A stretch of 64,000 nt of DNA from Allorhizobium ampelinum S4 (GCF_000016285.1 NC_011989.1:561001-625000); one strand, 5' to 3'. Counted from the stretch's first letter, positions 16,838-26,560 are shown. Notes: generated by a model from the sequence alone, not told the origin. Program-made: numbers and translations.

Positions 16838-17497
16838 ATGGAAAGCTCAGAACTTGATGAAATAGCTGAGAACGTTCGTGCGGCGTCCGAGCGCTGTGGC
16901 TCGATGATCCTTGAGACAGTTCCGGCGCATGACGCTCTTCCATCCGTAGTGATCGACGCCAACCGCTTCCCGGCGCTGATAGAGCATCTGAAGCCACGTT
17001 TAGTCTATATGATACTGACAACCTTCGACGGCCGCGAAGATGTTGCCGCAGCATTGGACGTTGACGCGGAGGAATTGGACCGAGATGAAAAGAAGCTGGC
17101 GGATAAATGGACCAAGCACAACGGGCAAACTTCGTGCCTCGGTTTAGGTGTCATGCATGACGGCATTGTCCATGCTGTCATCGTGAAGCCCGACTGGTTC
17201 GAAGAGTTTGAAGAAGAAACTGAAGTATTTCGCTCCGCTCGGCATGACGCGATAAATGCAGCGTTCGCTCGCCATCAGGAGAAAGAAAGAGCACAGCGGG
17301 AAGCTGACGAGAAAAACCGCTTGGGACCTGTAGTAAAAAAACTGGTCGCTGACCCTCGATTCAATGCACCAAAGATAAGTGCTGCGAAACGTCTGGCCCT
17401 TGCGGAGACAATTTTTCCAGATTTGGACAAAGCGTCGGCCAAGAAAGCAGTTGATCGCGCTGCAAATGAGCTTTGGTTGGCGGAGTCGGGGAAATAA
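16838..17497 (+). CDS. Unknown cytoplasmic protein
   Basis: A 219-residue protein with no recognised family. It begins MESSELDEIAENVRAASERC, has a middle beta region (CLGLGVMHDGIVHAVIVKPDWF) and a long charged helix (EEFEEETEVFRSARHDAIN.. to KERAQREADEKNR), then a C-terminal helical piece. No signal or membrane segment. It follows the 300-residue gene by 42 bp and is probably co-transcribed with it. Confidence 0.55.
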   Translation: MESSELDEIAENVRAASERCGSMILETVPAHDALPSVVIDANRFPALIEHLKPRLVYMILTTFDGREDVAAALDVDAEELDRDEKKLADKWTKHNGQTSCLGLGVMHDGIVHAVIVKPDWFEEFEEETEVFRSARHDAINAAFARHQEKERAQREADEKNRLGPVVKKLVADPRFNAPKISAAKRLALAETIFPDLDKASAKKAVDRAANELWLAESGK

Positions 17498-17894
17498 ACA
17501 ATGAGTTGCATGCGAATAATAAGATTTATTTTCAAATAGATACCTACATAATTATCTAAAAAATTTGAAATTCCTTCATAGCAATGATGGATCAATATTT
17601 TCGAACTCTTGTATAGACAGAGCAGCTGTGTTGGCGAAACTCTGGAACGACCGTGCAATGCCGCAATCTCGGGAAGGTTAAAGGGTTGGCGTTATCGTTG
17701 ACGACACTGTTGGCGGAAGCCACATTGCAAAGGACGCCGTGTATGGCCGATTTGGCTTTTTTAACTTCTCCAATGCCTACTGACAGTTTCGCCAGGATGC
17801 TGTTGACGGTTTCACCGGACAACTATTGACACTTTCCCCTCATGCCTATTACAACTTTCCCCATCTTTCGTTGTTGAAAAATGAAGTGTCTATC
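17498..17894. other. AT-rich gap before the AAA ATPase
   Basis: About 400 bp, AT-rich at 17500-17600, with no supported gene. A possible promoter for the next gene is ttgaca at 17826-17831 with tattac at 17847-17852, but the 15-bp spacing is short. Nothing else recognised. Confidence 0.35.
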
Positions 17895-19172
17895 ATGGAT
17901 GAGAGTCTCCTCCCGCGTCATCTGCAGCCCGAATTAAGGGCTGCACTTACGTCAGCGCGCGTGGTTAACATTATTGGACCGCGCCAAGTCGGAAAGACGA
18001 CATTGGTGCGCGACCTATTGAGCGTCGGAAAATTCATAACCTTAGATGACGAGTCTGTGCTCGCAGCCATTGAGGCCGATCCAAAAGGACAGCTGGATGC
18101 CCTGTTGGCTGAGACAAAAGCGGGCCCCCTCATTATCGACGAAGCCCAGCGATCAACGAAATTAGCCTTGGCGTTGAAGAGAATCGTCGATGAGAACCGA
18201 GCAATGGGTCAGTTCATCCTGACAGGCTCGTCCAACGTTTTCATTTCCGCGGACGTGGCAGACTCGTTGGCGGGTCGTGTCCATACGATGACGATGCTTC
18301 CAATGAGTGTCGCCGAAACAAAGCGCATGGGGCCTGCGAAAATTCTGGACTGGGCATCGGCGCATGACCGTCCCGATCCACTAGATCTGCCTAAAGCAGA
18401 AACGTTGTCCCGGACACAATACATCGACTTGATAGTCGCAGGCGGTTTCCCCGAGATACGAACTCTGGAAGAGCGCTGGCGGCAAAATCGATACAGAGAC
18501 TACGTTGACAGTGTGGTCGAACGCGACGTTGCATACATCTTAAAAATAAGAAAATCAGATGCCATGAGGCGAATGATCGATCAATTAGCTACGCGTGTCG
18601 GGAACGAACTGAACATAGATGAACTGTGTTCCAACATCAGTTTACAAAGGAATACCACCGACACCTACCTCGATATTCTAACCAAGCTCTCTCTATTGCG
18701 GCGATTGCCTGCGTGGACCTCTGGTGAGTCCGGACGCGACATACGCCAACCAAAAATCCATCTTGTGGATACTGGGATCGTCGCGGCTTTGAGGAGTATG
18801 AACGCCCAGAGCTTCAATATAGGCGCGAATCCCACAGCGCTTGGCGGCATGTTCGAGAATTTCGTTTTCAATGAAATGTGGAAATCCCTTCCCCATCAGA
18901 TACGTCAGTGGCGACTTTATCATTGGAGGCACCAACGAGGACGCGAGATAGACATCCTTGCCGAAACAGACAGAACGATAATCGGCTTTGAGATGAAGAC
19001 ATCGACTACTGTTGAGGCAAAGGACTTTCAACATCTGCGGTGGTTTCGAGACGAAGGCCCAGGCAAAAGCCGTCCCTTCGTTGGCATCGTCATCTATATG
19101 GGAGAACGCATACTCAGTTTTGGCGATAATATATTTGCGCTTCCTCTGTCTATATTTTGGTCATTCAAATAA
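17895..19172 (+). CDS. AAA+ ATPase with DUF4143 domain
   Basis: A ~425-residue protein of the AAA_14/DUF4143 family. Walker A is IIGPRQVGKTT, Walker B is GPLIIDEAQR, and FILTGSSNVF is the sensor block. The C-terminal part has the usual DUF4143 landmarks: DSVVERDVAYI, LVDTGIVAALR, LGGMFENFVFNEM and REIDILAETDRTIIGFEMK, the last a PD-(D/E)XK-like tail common in this family. These proteins are widespread in bacteria and often sit in genomic islands; their function is unclear. Start placed at the ATG at 17895; an earlier start at 17826 lacks a ribosome site. Confidence 0.85.
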   Translation: MDESLLPRHLQPELRAALTSARVVNIIGPRQVGKTTLVRDLLSVGKFITLDDESVLAAIEADPKGQLDALLAETKAGPLIIDEAQRSTKLALALKRIVDENRAMGQFILTGSSNVFISADVADSLAGRVHTMTMLPMSVAETKRMGPAKILDWASAHDRPDPLDLPKAETLSRTQYIDLIVAGGFPEIRTLEERWRQNRYRDYVDSVVERDVAYILKIRKSDAMRRMIDQLATRVGNELNIDELCSNISLQRNTTDTYLDILTKLSLLRRLPAWTSGESGRDIRQPKIHLVDTGIVAALRSMNAQSFNIGANPTALGGMFENFVFNEMWKSLPHQIRQWRLYHWRHQRGREIDILAETDRTIIGFEMKTSTTVEAKDFQHLRWFRDEGPGKSRPFVGIVIYMGERILSFGDNIFALPLSIFWSFK

Positions 19173-19496
19173 TTTTATCCTTAATGATCACTTGTCGATA
19201 GTTGACTTAATGCCGGTATCTTTTTTGTCTATTTAAAGATTGACTTATAATGTCGAGATGTCAACTTTTAGATTTACAATATGGCAGTCATGCCTTTAGC
19301 GATGATAGGACATAAGAACCCGCAAAGGCCGATTTCACAATCGCCCCAAACGAAGTTCGTTATTGGCCCCAAAAACAGCGTTGGCGGCATTGCCAGTTTC
19401 CTTCGCTTACCTATCTCAGAACCAAAAACGCTATTTGATTAGTTGGTTGCGGTAAGGTGTCGTTGGTTGCAGTTCATCCAAGCCGGAACAGGTTTC
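19173..19496. other. AT-rich gap
   Basis: About 325 bp without a supported gene. It has repeated ttgactta words (19202, 19240) that could be -35 boxes, and gccccaaa words near 19343 and 19366 like other island gaps. No gene or clear terminator seen. Confidence 0.35.
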
Positions 19497-20183
19497 CTAC
19501 GGAGTCCGCAATTCCATGCGGATAAGATCTTTCAACATCCTCCGCAGTTGCGGCCAAGGATCATCTTCATGCTGGAGCCTTGGATCGAGTGTGACGATCA
19601 AGCAATGAAGTTTTGCTGTAACTTCAATAAGGGAGGAAGGCGGTGTTATCCACATCACGCGCGCCGAGATTCCCGTTCTTTGGATGAGGTCTTGTTCCGA
19701 AGAAACAGTAGCGCTGTATCCCAAGCGCTCATCCGCCCTTTTCCATTGCTTCTTGCGTTTTTGAAGCTCAGCCCTTGCCTGAGACAATTGATCACCATCC
19801 AGTCGGAAGGCGAGCTGATTGATCTCAGCGAAAGAGTGGATGACGATGGGCTGTGGCTCACCGTTGACTGACAACGTAACGGATGGAGGCCCGCCAGCCT
19901 CTTGCAGCAATGTGGCTTCGAGCTTTTGCCGCGACCGTGTGGCGCGAGTGCATTGCTGATGCAGAGCATACCATCTCGGCCACATTTCTCTGACGGGTGC
20001 GGGGCCTGGCTCTCTTTTTGGAGCGTCAGGGTCGATGATGCGTGAGTCCAAAAAGCGCGAAGCGACCGCGAGAAGATTTCGGCGGTCGATAACGGGCGGA
20101 ACGGTGTCACGCTTTCCGGTGGGTGACTTCATTTTTCTGCGGGTAAAAGTAGGCAAAGTTCTGCTATTCTCAGAATCAGCCAT
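19497..20183 (-). CDS. Unknown 228-residue protein beside the tra genes
   Basis: No family recognised. The N-terminal ~60 residues are basic and proline-rich (RRKMKSPTGKRDTVPPVIDR), followed by a helical region with a long charged helix (LSQARAELQKRKKQWKRADE, residues ~134-153) and a C-terminal mixed part. The ATG at 20181-20183 is preceded by ggagc. It is divergent from the Xre-type gene at 20318, so the 134-bp space may be controlled by that regulator. Confidence 0.5.
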   Translation of the reverse strand: MADSENSRTLPTFTRRKMKSPTGKRDTVPPVIDRRNLLAVASRFLDSRIIDPDAPKREPGPAPVREMWPRWYALHQQCTRATRSRQKLEATLLQEAGGPPSVTLSVNGEPQPIVIHSFAEINQLAFRLDGDQLSQARAELQKRKKQWKRADERLGYSATVSSEQDLIQRTGISARVMWITPPSSLIEVTAKLHCLIVTLDPRLQHEDDPWPQLRRMLKDLIRMELRTP

Positions 20184-20317
20184 GATCCAAGCTCCAGATA
20201 GCTAGGTTGTGGTTAGGCTGACCTTGGTGCTGCGAACACTAGGGTCGGCCGATTGCAGCTAAGGAGGGTACAATTACCTATGCGAATGAGCAAGGAAAAT
20301 CACAACAGGGTTGTGAA

Positions 20318-20566
20318 ATGAATGCTGTTCAGTGTAAGCTTGCTCGTGTCGCGTTAGGGTGGGGAGTGCGAGATCTCGCGCAAGCGGCAAATGTTTCAAC
20401 ACAGACAATAAGCCGTTTAGAGAAGGGGGAAGACCTTCGAGCCGCGACTCTTGAAGGCATAAAACGTGTGCTTGAAGAAGCGGGTATAGAGTTCATCCCA
20501 GAGAGCGACGATGGCTACGGAATTCGGATCAAAAAGCCGCAACCTCCAAATTCATCGACCAATTAA
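20318..20566 (+). CDS. Xre-family small HTH regulator
   Basis: An 82-residue protein almost entirely made of an Xre/Cro HTH: LARVALGWGVRDLAQAANVS, then TQTISRLEKGEDLRAATLEG, then IKRVLEEAGIEFIPESDDGY. The closing GIEFIPE...GYGIRIK is typical of small alphaproteobacterial Xre regulators. It lies next to the transfer genes and probably controls a neighbouring promoter; target unknown. Confidence 0.85.
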   Translation: MNAVQCKLARVALGWGVRDLAQAANVSTQTISRLEKGEDLRAATLEGIKRVLEEAGIEFIPESDDGYGIRIKKPQPPNSSTN

Positions 20567-20651
20567 GCCTGAACTGAACTCTCGTCGAATACGAAGGGCC
20601 GACCTTTGGCACTTTAGTCAGGCCCCGCGTCGGGCCAGCCTCTCTAACGTG

Positions 20652-20999
20652 TCAATGAACCGTTGGCTCTGGTCGTGGCAATAGCTTGACGACCTTTTGG
20701 ACGACGTCATGGAGTTCACGCCAGTCGTAAAGGTTTTGCTCACTCACGCGTTGCTGGATCGACATGAGCATCCAGCCAACGCAGGCTATGTCGTTTTCGA
20801 CTTGGCAGACGTCGAATTTCTCAAAGCAAGCGGTGATGCGAGACCGTGCATCTTCATTGTTAAGCGGGATGTGATCGACCAGCTCTTGCGCTTCATGGTA
20901 AGCCAGTGCGATGCGGTGTCGATCCTTCGGGCCGCTGTGTAAAACCAAGCAGCTCGCCCAGATCAGAGTTTCCGAAATATCCAAGAATTCGCTTCTCAT
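20652..20999 (-). CDS. Small unknown protein co-translated with traG
   Basis: A 115-residue helical protein. Its ATG overlaps the traG stop by 4 bp (20996-20999), so it is the last gene of the traD-traG transcript. It contains a hydrophobic helix in the middle (VENDIACVGWMLMSIQQ) and conserved-looking Trp residues. No family recognised; position suggests an accessory role in transfer. Confidence 0.55.
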   Translation of the reverse strand: MRSEFLDISETLIWASCLVLHSGPKDRHRIALAYHEAQELVDHIPLNNEDARSRITACFEKFDVCQVENDIACVGWMLMSIQQRVSEQNLYDWRELHDVVQKVVKLLPRPEPTVH

Positions 21000-22660
21000 G
21001 CGGGATCAAAGGCTCCTGTGAACTCGGGATCGGCATAATAGGCGAGCTTTTTGGCCAAGATCGGGCGCTGGCCTGCGAGAAACAGCAATTCAATCTGTTC
21101 TGGCAGGTTGCGAACTTCGTCCGGCGTGAGCAGAGGGCGGGCCGTGTGTTGTTCACTATAGGAGATCCCGGATTTCTCGGAATCGAGTGCGCGCGCCATG
21201 GTCTGAAACACCACGGTTTCTTGTCCAAGCAGATCAGAGATGAGACGGGCGCTGTCATGATCATTGACCCCGAACACCTGAAGAACGCCTGCGTTTGAGA
21301 GGAATGTTCCAGCGCGTTGACCATAGGTGGCGCGGAGTTGGTGAACGTCTTGCAGGATCGGCCAGAGTTGAACGCCGTAACCTGCCATCAGGCCCATGGC
21401 GCGCTCTACTGGGGCCAGATGACCAAGGGCTGCGAACTCATCAAGGAGGTAGAGAATAGGGGATGCGGGTTTCTCAGATGTGCGGGCCATGTCGAGCAGG
21501 CTTTGGGTGATGAGCAGGCGCAGCCATCTCGAATAGCTGGACAACCGATCCGGCGGCAGGACGAGGAAGATCGTCATGGTTTTGCGCTTGAGATCGGCAA
21601 AGGAGAAATAGCTCTCGTCGAGAACGCGCTGCATTCTGGGACTGTCGAGGAAATGGGTATGGCGCTGGGCGGATGATAGCACGCCAGCGGCCTCGCGGTC
21701 TGATTTGCCAAGGTGGCGATTGGCGGCACGCGCAATCAGGCCATTCACATCGTCCGTGTCTTGCATTCGTTTGAGAAGTGCAGCGAAGGCCTCGGGCGAG
21801 AGTGTCAGATATTCGCGCAGCGTTGCGAGGTTGCGGCGCTCAACCCTCTCATGGGTGATAACCCTGAGGATCAAGCCAGCGATCAATGCCTTGGCTTCCT
21901 CGTTCCAATGGGCTTCGCCTGCCATGCCCGGCTCATCAAAGACGAGGGCATCGGCAAGGGTACTGGCGTCCTCCGCGACGTCGAGACTATCGGAGTTGAG
22001 ACCATCAAGGGGATTGAAGGCGGCTGAGCGCATCTCCGTGATGCCAAAGGGATCGAGAACATAGACCGGCCCGAAGGCTTCGCGGGCCCGACTAGCGATC
22101 CGGACATTCTCCCCTTTGGGATCAATGCAGATGACGGACCGATTGGCGGTCAATAGGTTTGGAATGATGGTGCCAACGCCCTTGCCGGTTCTGGTGGGTG
22201 CCATCGTCAGCAGATGGGCCGGACCATCATATCGGAGTAATGTCCCAGTCTTACTGTTGCGGCCAATCAGCAGGCCGCTGTCATTGCGGGTGAGGGGTGC
22301 TGTCTCACTGTTTGTGGCAAAGCGAGCCGAACCATGCGTATCGCCATTTCTGTTTCCAAAATGGTGGATCATTGGATTGGTGATGAGGCGAAACACCATC
22401 GCGATGAGCAGGATGGGAAAAACAACACTCATCATCATCATTGGAATGCTGCCTTTGCCGTAGCCGATTGCCTCCAGCAACCGTGATCCGCCAATGCCGA
22501 TGATGAGGGTGACGAGCACTAACAGCACGATCGCCTGCCCTATTGGCCTGATGGCACGAAACGGTGCCAATGCCAGCGCTGTCATTGCCCAGACAGGATC
22601 ATCGGCGGCCATGCGTATCATGGTCTTGAAAGCGGCCCATGCCAGCTTTGCCTGTTTCAT
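20996..22660 (-). CDS. traG: Type IV coupling protein TraG/VirD4
   Basis: A 554-residue coupling protein. The N-terminus has two membrane segments (LVLVTLIIGIGGSRLL region and MMMMSVVFPILLIAMVFRLI), then GSARFATNSE and Walker A APTRTGKGVG (about residues 155-164), Walker B ILYLLDEFAALGHL and the downstream QLWPILQDVHQLRATYG block. VirD4/TraG ATPases bring the relaxase-DNA complex to the conjugation channel. It overlaps traD by 4 bp upstream and the small gene downstream. The length is slightly below the ~630-650 usual for Ti TraG. Confidence 0.95.
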   Translation of the reverse strand: MKQAKLAWAAFKTMIRMAADDPVWAMTALALAPFRAIRPIGQAIVLLVLVTLIIGIGGSRLLEAIGYGKGSIPMMMMSVVFPILLIAMVFRLITNPMIHHFGNRNGDTHGSARFATNSETAPLTRNDSGLLIGRNSKTGTLLRYDGPAHLLTMAPTRTGKGVGTIIPNLLTANRSVICIDPKGENVRIASRAREAFGPVYVLDPFGITEMRSAAFNPLDGLNSDSLDVAEDASTLADALVFDEPGMAGEAHWNEEAKALIAGLILRVITHERVERRNLATLREYLTLSPEAFAALLKRMQDTDDVNGLIARAANRHLGKSDREAAGVLSSAQRHTHFLDSPRMQRVLDESYFSFADLKRKTMTIFLVLPPDRLSSYSRWLRLLITQSLLDMARTSEKPASPILYLLDEFAALGHLAPVERAMGLMAGYGVQLWPILQDVHQLRATYGQRAGTFLSNAGVLQVFGVNDHDSARLISDLLGQETVVFQTMARALDSEKSGISYSEQHTARPLLTPDEVRNLPEQIELLFLAGQRPILAKKLAYYADPEFTGAFDPA

Positions 22661-22989
22661 CCGCGTGCTCCTGAATCACTCGAGTCTGATATCGTGCCTT
22701 GCACTGTGATTCCTGTCGACATTTGATTGGGTGCTTTCAACAAATCGGCAAAAAGCGCCTTGTCGTTATCGCGGGTGAGAAAGCCCGGCAGTTCGCGACG
22801 CAGCCAATCGCCGAGACGCTTGGTGAACTCGGGGTCATTGGCATGTTCCAATCGATGCAGAACAAGGGCACCCAATAGAATTTTACGCCGTGTATCGCGC
22901 GCACGCTCTTGTTTGCCAAGGCGCGCTACAAGCGATTTCTTCCGCTCTTCAAGTTCTGCGATTTGCTGCATGATCGGTTTGCGCACCAT
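22657..22989 (-). CDS. traD: Conjugal transfer protein TraD
   Basis: A short helical protein; the start is set at the ATG at 22987-22989 (110 residues). The sequence IAELEERKKSLVARLGKQER then RDTRRKILLGALVLHRLEH is the TraD/TraC-like small transfer protein pattern seen before traG in Ti-type tra clusters. It probably binds at oriT or assists the relaxosome. It overlaps traG by 4 bp and lies next to oriT. Confidence 0.8.
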   Translation of the reverse strand: MVRKPIMQQIAELEERKKSLVARLGKQERARDTRRKILLGALVLHRLEHANDPEFTKRLGDWLRRELPGFLTRDNDKALFADLLKAPNQMSTGITVQGTISDSSDSGARG

Positions 22990-23124
22990 CTTTATCGTTT
23001 CCGTGCGAAGAGGGCCTTGATGTCTGCTGAAGACTACGTCTCCGATCACGGTCTGCAATATGCAGATCTGCACACGCGGTTGGCGATTTTGGCGCATCCC
23101 GCACGTAGAGAGCAAAGCGAAAGA

Positions 23125-23165
23125 AGTGTATAAGGGCGCACTTACGAGTTGCTGCGCAACTCAAG
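23125..23165. other. oriT: Origin of transfer (IncQ/Ti-type nic region)
   Basis: The minus strand at 23145-23131 reads gtaagtgcgccctta, which contains the IncQ/RSF1010-type nick core gtaagtgcgccct. Next to it is a perfect inverted repeat gagttgc-tgc-gcaactc (23146-23162). By analogy the nick would fall between minus-strand bases 23136 and 23135. The site lies between divergent traD-traG and traA, exactly where Ti-type plasmids carry oriT. The cut position is inferred, not shown. Confidence 0.9.
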
Positions 23166-23242
23166 TGGCCGATGTACACATCGGAAAAGGCGGATCAGCA
23201 AAGACAGATCAATTAGGGCAAATCAACGAAGGCAGACCGGCG

Positions 23243-26200
23243 ATGGCGATATACCATCTCAGTTCAAAGCCCATAGCCCGCAGCGGCGGCCGCAGTGCGG
23301 TGGCGGCAATCGCCTATCGCACAGCAACGATGCTGCTGAACGAGCTTGATGGTCTGGTGCATGACTTCACCCGAAAGCAGGGGGTGGAGCATGCGGAAAT
23401 CGTGCTTCCGGAAGGAATAGACGCGGCGTGGGCACTTGATCGGTCCGCCTTGTGGAATGCGGTTGAGCATTCGGAAAAGCGCAAGGATGCGCGTCTAGCG
23501 CGGGAATTTGAGATTGCACTTCCCCATGAGCTCAGTTCATTGGAGCGGCTCTTGATGACCCGGGATTTTGCGCGTGATCTGGCAAATCGCTATGGTGCTG
23601 CGGTGGATTTTGCCATTCATCAGCCGCATGAGGAGGGTGATGTTCGCAACGTTCATGCCCATGTGACGATGACAACCCGAACCGTGGGGCTGGATGGCCT
23701 TGGTGAAAAGACGCTGATCGAGCGGGAGAACAAGTGGTTGCTCAACCATGATCATCCCACATCGCATATGCAGCTTCGTGACATTCGTCAGGATTGGGAG
23801 AGGCTGGCCAACCGCTATCTGGTGCGGGCCGGGTTGGATGTTCGCATCGATCATCGTTCCAATCTGGAGCGCGGGCTTGAGATTGAGCCGACCGAGCATA
23901 TGGGCGTTCATGCGTCGCAGATGGATCGGCGTGGACTTCAGGTGTCACGTACTCGGATGGATGCTAAGGCAGCGAAAAGAAACGCTGCGCTGATCAGAGA
24001 GAAGCCCGAGCAGGTTCTATCGATCCTGACTGGCGAAAAGAGCGTGTTTGACCGGCATGATGTGGCACGCGCGTTGCACCGTTATATTGATGACCATCAG
24101 GCTTTCCAGAATGCGTTTGCGGCTGTGATGGCATCGCCTGCATTGGTCGAGTTGCGGCCGGAGCAGAATGGCGAGCTTGCACGCTATTCTACGCGAGAGA
24201 TGCTGGAAATCGAGCACGCGATGGCCGCAAGTGCTGACCGTATGAGCCAGTCTCCGCACCATGGCGTTCGTCGACATCATGTCGATCAGGCACTGGCATT
24301 CCAGAACGCTGCTATCAAATCCATGACGGCATCGTCGCTATCTTTAAAAGTTGAACGGGGGGAATTGCGCCCCGTTGATCGGGAACGAGCGATTGAGCGT
24401 TCCGGGTTGAGTGATGAGCAACGTTTGGCTGTTGCGCATATCACCGGACATGCGCAGATCGCAGCCGTGATTGGCTTTGCCGGAGCCGGCAAGTCCACCA
24501 TGCTGGCGGCGGCGCGTGACGCCTGGGAACGTCAGGGGTATCGGGTTCATGGTGCAGCACTTGCTGGCAAGGCGGCAGAAGGACTGGAGGAATCGTCCGG
24601 AATTGCCTCGCGGACATTGGCGTCCTGGGAGTATGGCTGGCAGGCCGGAAAAGGCCAACTTGGAAAGGGTGATGTTCTTGTCATCGACGAGGCTGGCATG
24701 GTGGGAAGTCGTCAGCTTGCGCGGGTTGTCATGGAGGCCGAAGCACGCGGCGCGAAGCTCGTTCTTGTTGGTGACCATGAACAGCTTCAGGCGATCGGAG
24801 CGGGGTCACCGTTCCGCGCGATAGTTGATCATGTTGGCGCTGTCGAGCTTTCCGAAATCCGCAGGCAGAGTGAGGTTTGGCAGCGGCAGGCGTCGATTGC
24901 ATTTGCAACTCATCGGACGGGAGACGGACTTGCGATTTATGCCGATTGTGGGGCGGTCCACTTCTCGGAGAGCCGGGACGAAGTGCGGGCGGCTTTGGTG
25001 CAGGATTATCTCGAAGATCTGGAGCAACGTTCAGTCGGATCCAGGATTGCACTGGCTCATCGCCGTGTCGATGTCCGGGCGATCAATGCTGATATCCGTG
25101 CATCACTTCAGCAACGTGGTCAGTTGACGCGGGGCGAGGGGGAGCAGGGGACGCTTGGTCGAGAATTGGTCTATCAGACCAATGATGGGATACGATCTTT
25201 TGCACCGGGTGACCGGATCGTGCTGTTGGAAAACAACCGTGACCTTAATGTGAAAAACGGCATGTTGGGAACGGTGCAGGCCGTCGAGCCGGACGCACTA
25301 CAGATACGGCTCGACGGCGCAGGACAGAACAATGCCCGTGTGGTTTCCATACCTGTGAATAGTTACCAATCCTTTGATCATGGCTATGCGACGACCATTC
25401 ATAAATCTCAAGGCGCGACAGTCGATCGTGCCTTTGTCATGGCATCCCGCACCATGGACCGGCATCTGACCTATGTGGCGATGACCCGTCATCGTCATAA
25501 TGTGAAACTCTATGCCAGTCGTGATGAGCTGAAGGACATGAAGGCGCTTAGCGCCAGCATGAGCCGGTCTGGCGTTAAGGAAACAACACTGGACTATACC
25601 GGGGTCTTTGCCGCCCGGCGAGGTCTGGCGGAAGAGCTTGGGGTCCACAGTGAGATTGCCGTCAACCGATCGTCCGAACGGGCAGCGGAACGACCTTTAG
25701 CTCGTGACAGCATAATTGACGGGCACGCTTTCCCTCCGGCGACCGTTCAGTCCTCCGCCAGAGTCAAGGGACCGCTGGGTGAAAAAGGTTTGGAGATTCC
25801 AACCGAGAAGGTCGCGCCACTTGTGCCAGCACTCCTATCACATTCCCGCAGCATCGAGGACGTTGCCCTCGAAAAGGCGACGCCCCACTTGGAGCGAGCC
25901 ATGGAGGCGGTGCACTCTGTTGGTCGCCACGTTTATGCCAATCCAGACAGTGTCGCTGCCAAGCTCATTACCGCCATCATCAGAAATGATATCAGCCGCC
26001 AGGAATTGGCGACAGCGGTTGCGGAGTACCCAGAGCAGTTCGGGGCGTTGCGCGGCAAGGCCGGGTTCCTGGGTGAGAACAAAGAACGCAGGGCTGCACG
26101 GTCTTATGCCAAGAGCTTGAGCCGCCATGTCGCCTTTGCCGGCGAGACCTGGGAGCGTCGGCTCGAGATGGAGCGCCGATCGGAGGCATGGCTTCGTGAA

Positions 26201-26560
26201 AAGCGTGATATCATTGAGGTCCCGGGGCTCACGCACCGTAGTGAGGCCCTTCTGAAGCAGTTCGATGCTTTGCCGCAGTCCGAGAAGCCGAAGTTTCTGG
26301 AGGAGCTATCCCAAACGTCAGAAGGTCGTCGTGCGCTTGAGGAGGCGAAGACCATCACCGCTGCGCTCGAGCTACGGTTTGGCAGTGCCGATCCTCGGAA
26401 CTGGAAGCGGGATCGTTTGCGGCTTGGGCCGGAGGTTTCCGTCAAACTTGATCAGATCAAGGACATTGCCCGCATAGCTGATCGCGTGCAGCGGGCCGAA
26501 CTTACTCTGCAGTATGAGTTGAAGCGCACCTTGAACAACGGGTTGGGGTTGGAATGGTGA
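23243..26560 (+). CDS. traA: Conjugal transfer relaxase-helicase TraA
   Basis: A 1105-residue TraA of the Ti/rhizobial type; start set at ATG 23243 (MAIYHLSSKPIARSGGRSAV), which matches MobA/TraA N-termini, rather than an upstream frame that crosses oriT. The relaxase domain has the catalytic-type Tyr25 (AIAYRTAT) and the His cluster IHQPHEEGD and NVHAHVTMTT (H126, H138, H140). The helicase part has Walker A GFAGAGKST (from residue 411), Walker B DVLVIDEAGMVGS, and RecD-like motifs LVGDHEQLQAIG and ATTIHKSQGATVDRAFVM. It nicks oriT and unwinds the transferred strand. Full length and intact. Confidence 0.95.
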   Translation: MAIYHLSSKPIARSGGRSAVAAIAYRTATMLLNELDGLVHDFTRKQGVEHAEIVLPEGIDAAWALDRSALWNAVEHSEKRKDARLAREFEIALPHELSSLERLLMTRDFARDLANRYGAAVDFAIHQPHEEGDVRNVHAHVTMTTRTVGLDGLGEKTLIERENKWLLNHDHPTSHMQLRDIRQDWERLANRYLVRAGLDVRIDHRSNLERGLEIEPTEHMGVHASQMDRRGLQVSRTRMDAKAAKRNAALIREKPEQVLSILTGEKSVFDRHDVARALHRYIDDHQAFQNAFAAVMASPALVELRPEQNGELARYSTREMLEIEHAMAASADRMSQSPHHGVRRHHVDQALAFQNAAIKSMTASSLSLKVERGELRPVDRERAIERSGLSDEQRLAVAHITGHAQIAAVIGFAGAGKSTMLAAARDAWERQGYRVHGAALAGKAAEGLEESSGIASRTLASWEYGWQAGKGQLGKGDVLVIDEAGMVGSRQLARVVMEAEARGAKLVLVGDHEQLQAIGAGSPFRAIVDHVGAVELSEIRRQSEVWQRQASIAFATHRTGDGLAIYADCGAVHFSESRDEVRAALVQDYLEDLEQRSVGSRIALAHRRVDVRAINADIRASLQQRGQLTRGEGEQGTLGRELVYQTNDGIRSFAPGDRIVLLENNRDLNVKNGMLGTVQAVEPDALQIRLDGAGQNNARVVSIPVNSYQSFDHGYATTIHKSQGATVDRAFVMASRTMDRHLTYVAMTRHRHNVKLYASRDELKDMKALSASMSRSGVKETTLDYTGVFAARRGLAEELGVHSEIAVNRSSERAAERPLARDSIIDGHAFPPATVQSSARVKGPLGEKGLEIPTEKVAPLVPALLSHSRSIEDVALEKATPHLERAMEAVHSVGRHVYANPDSVAAKLITAIIRNDISRQELATAVAEYPEQFGALRGKAGFLGENKERRAARSYAKSLSRHVAFAGETWERRLEMERRSEAWLREKRDIIEVPGLTHRSEALLKQFDALPQSEKPKFLEELSQTSEGRRALEEAKTITAALELRFGSADPRNWKRDRLRLGPEVSVKLDQIKDIARIADRVQRAELTLQYELKRTLNNGLGLEW

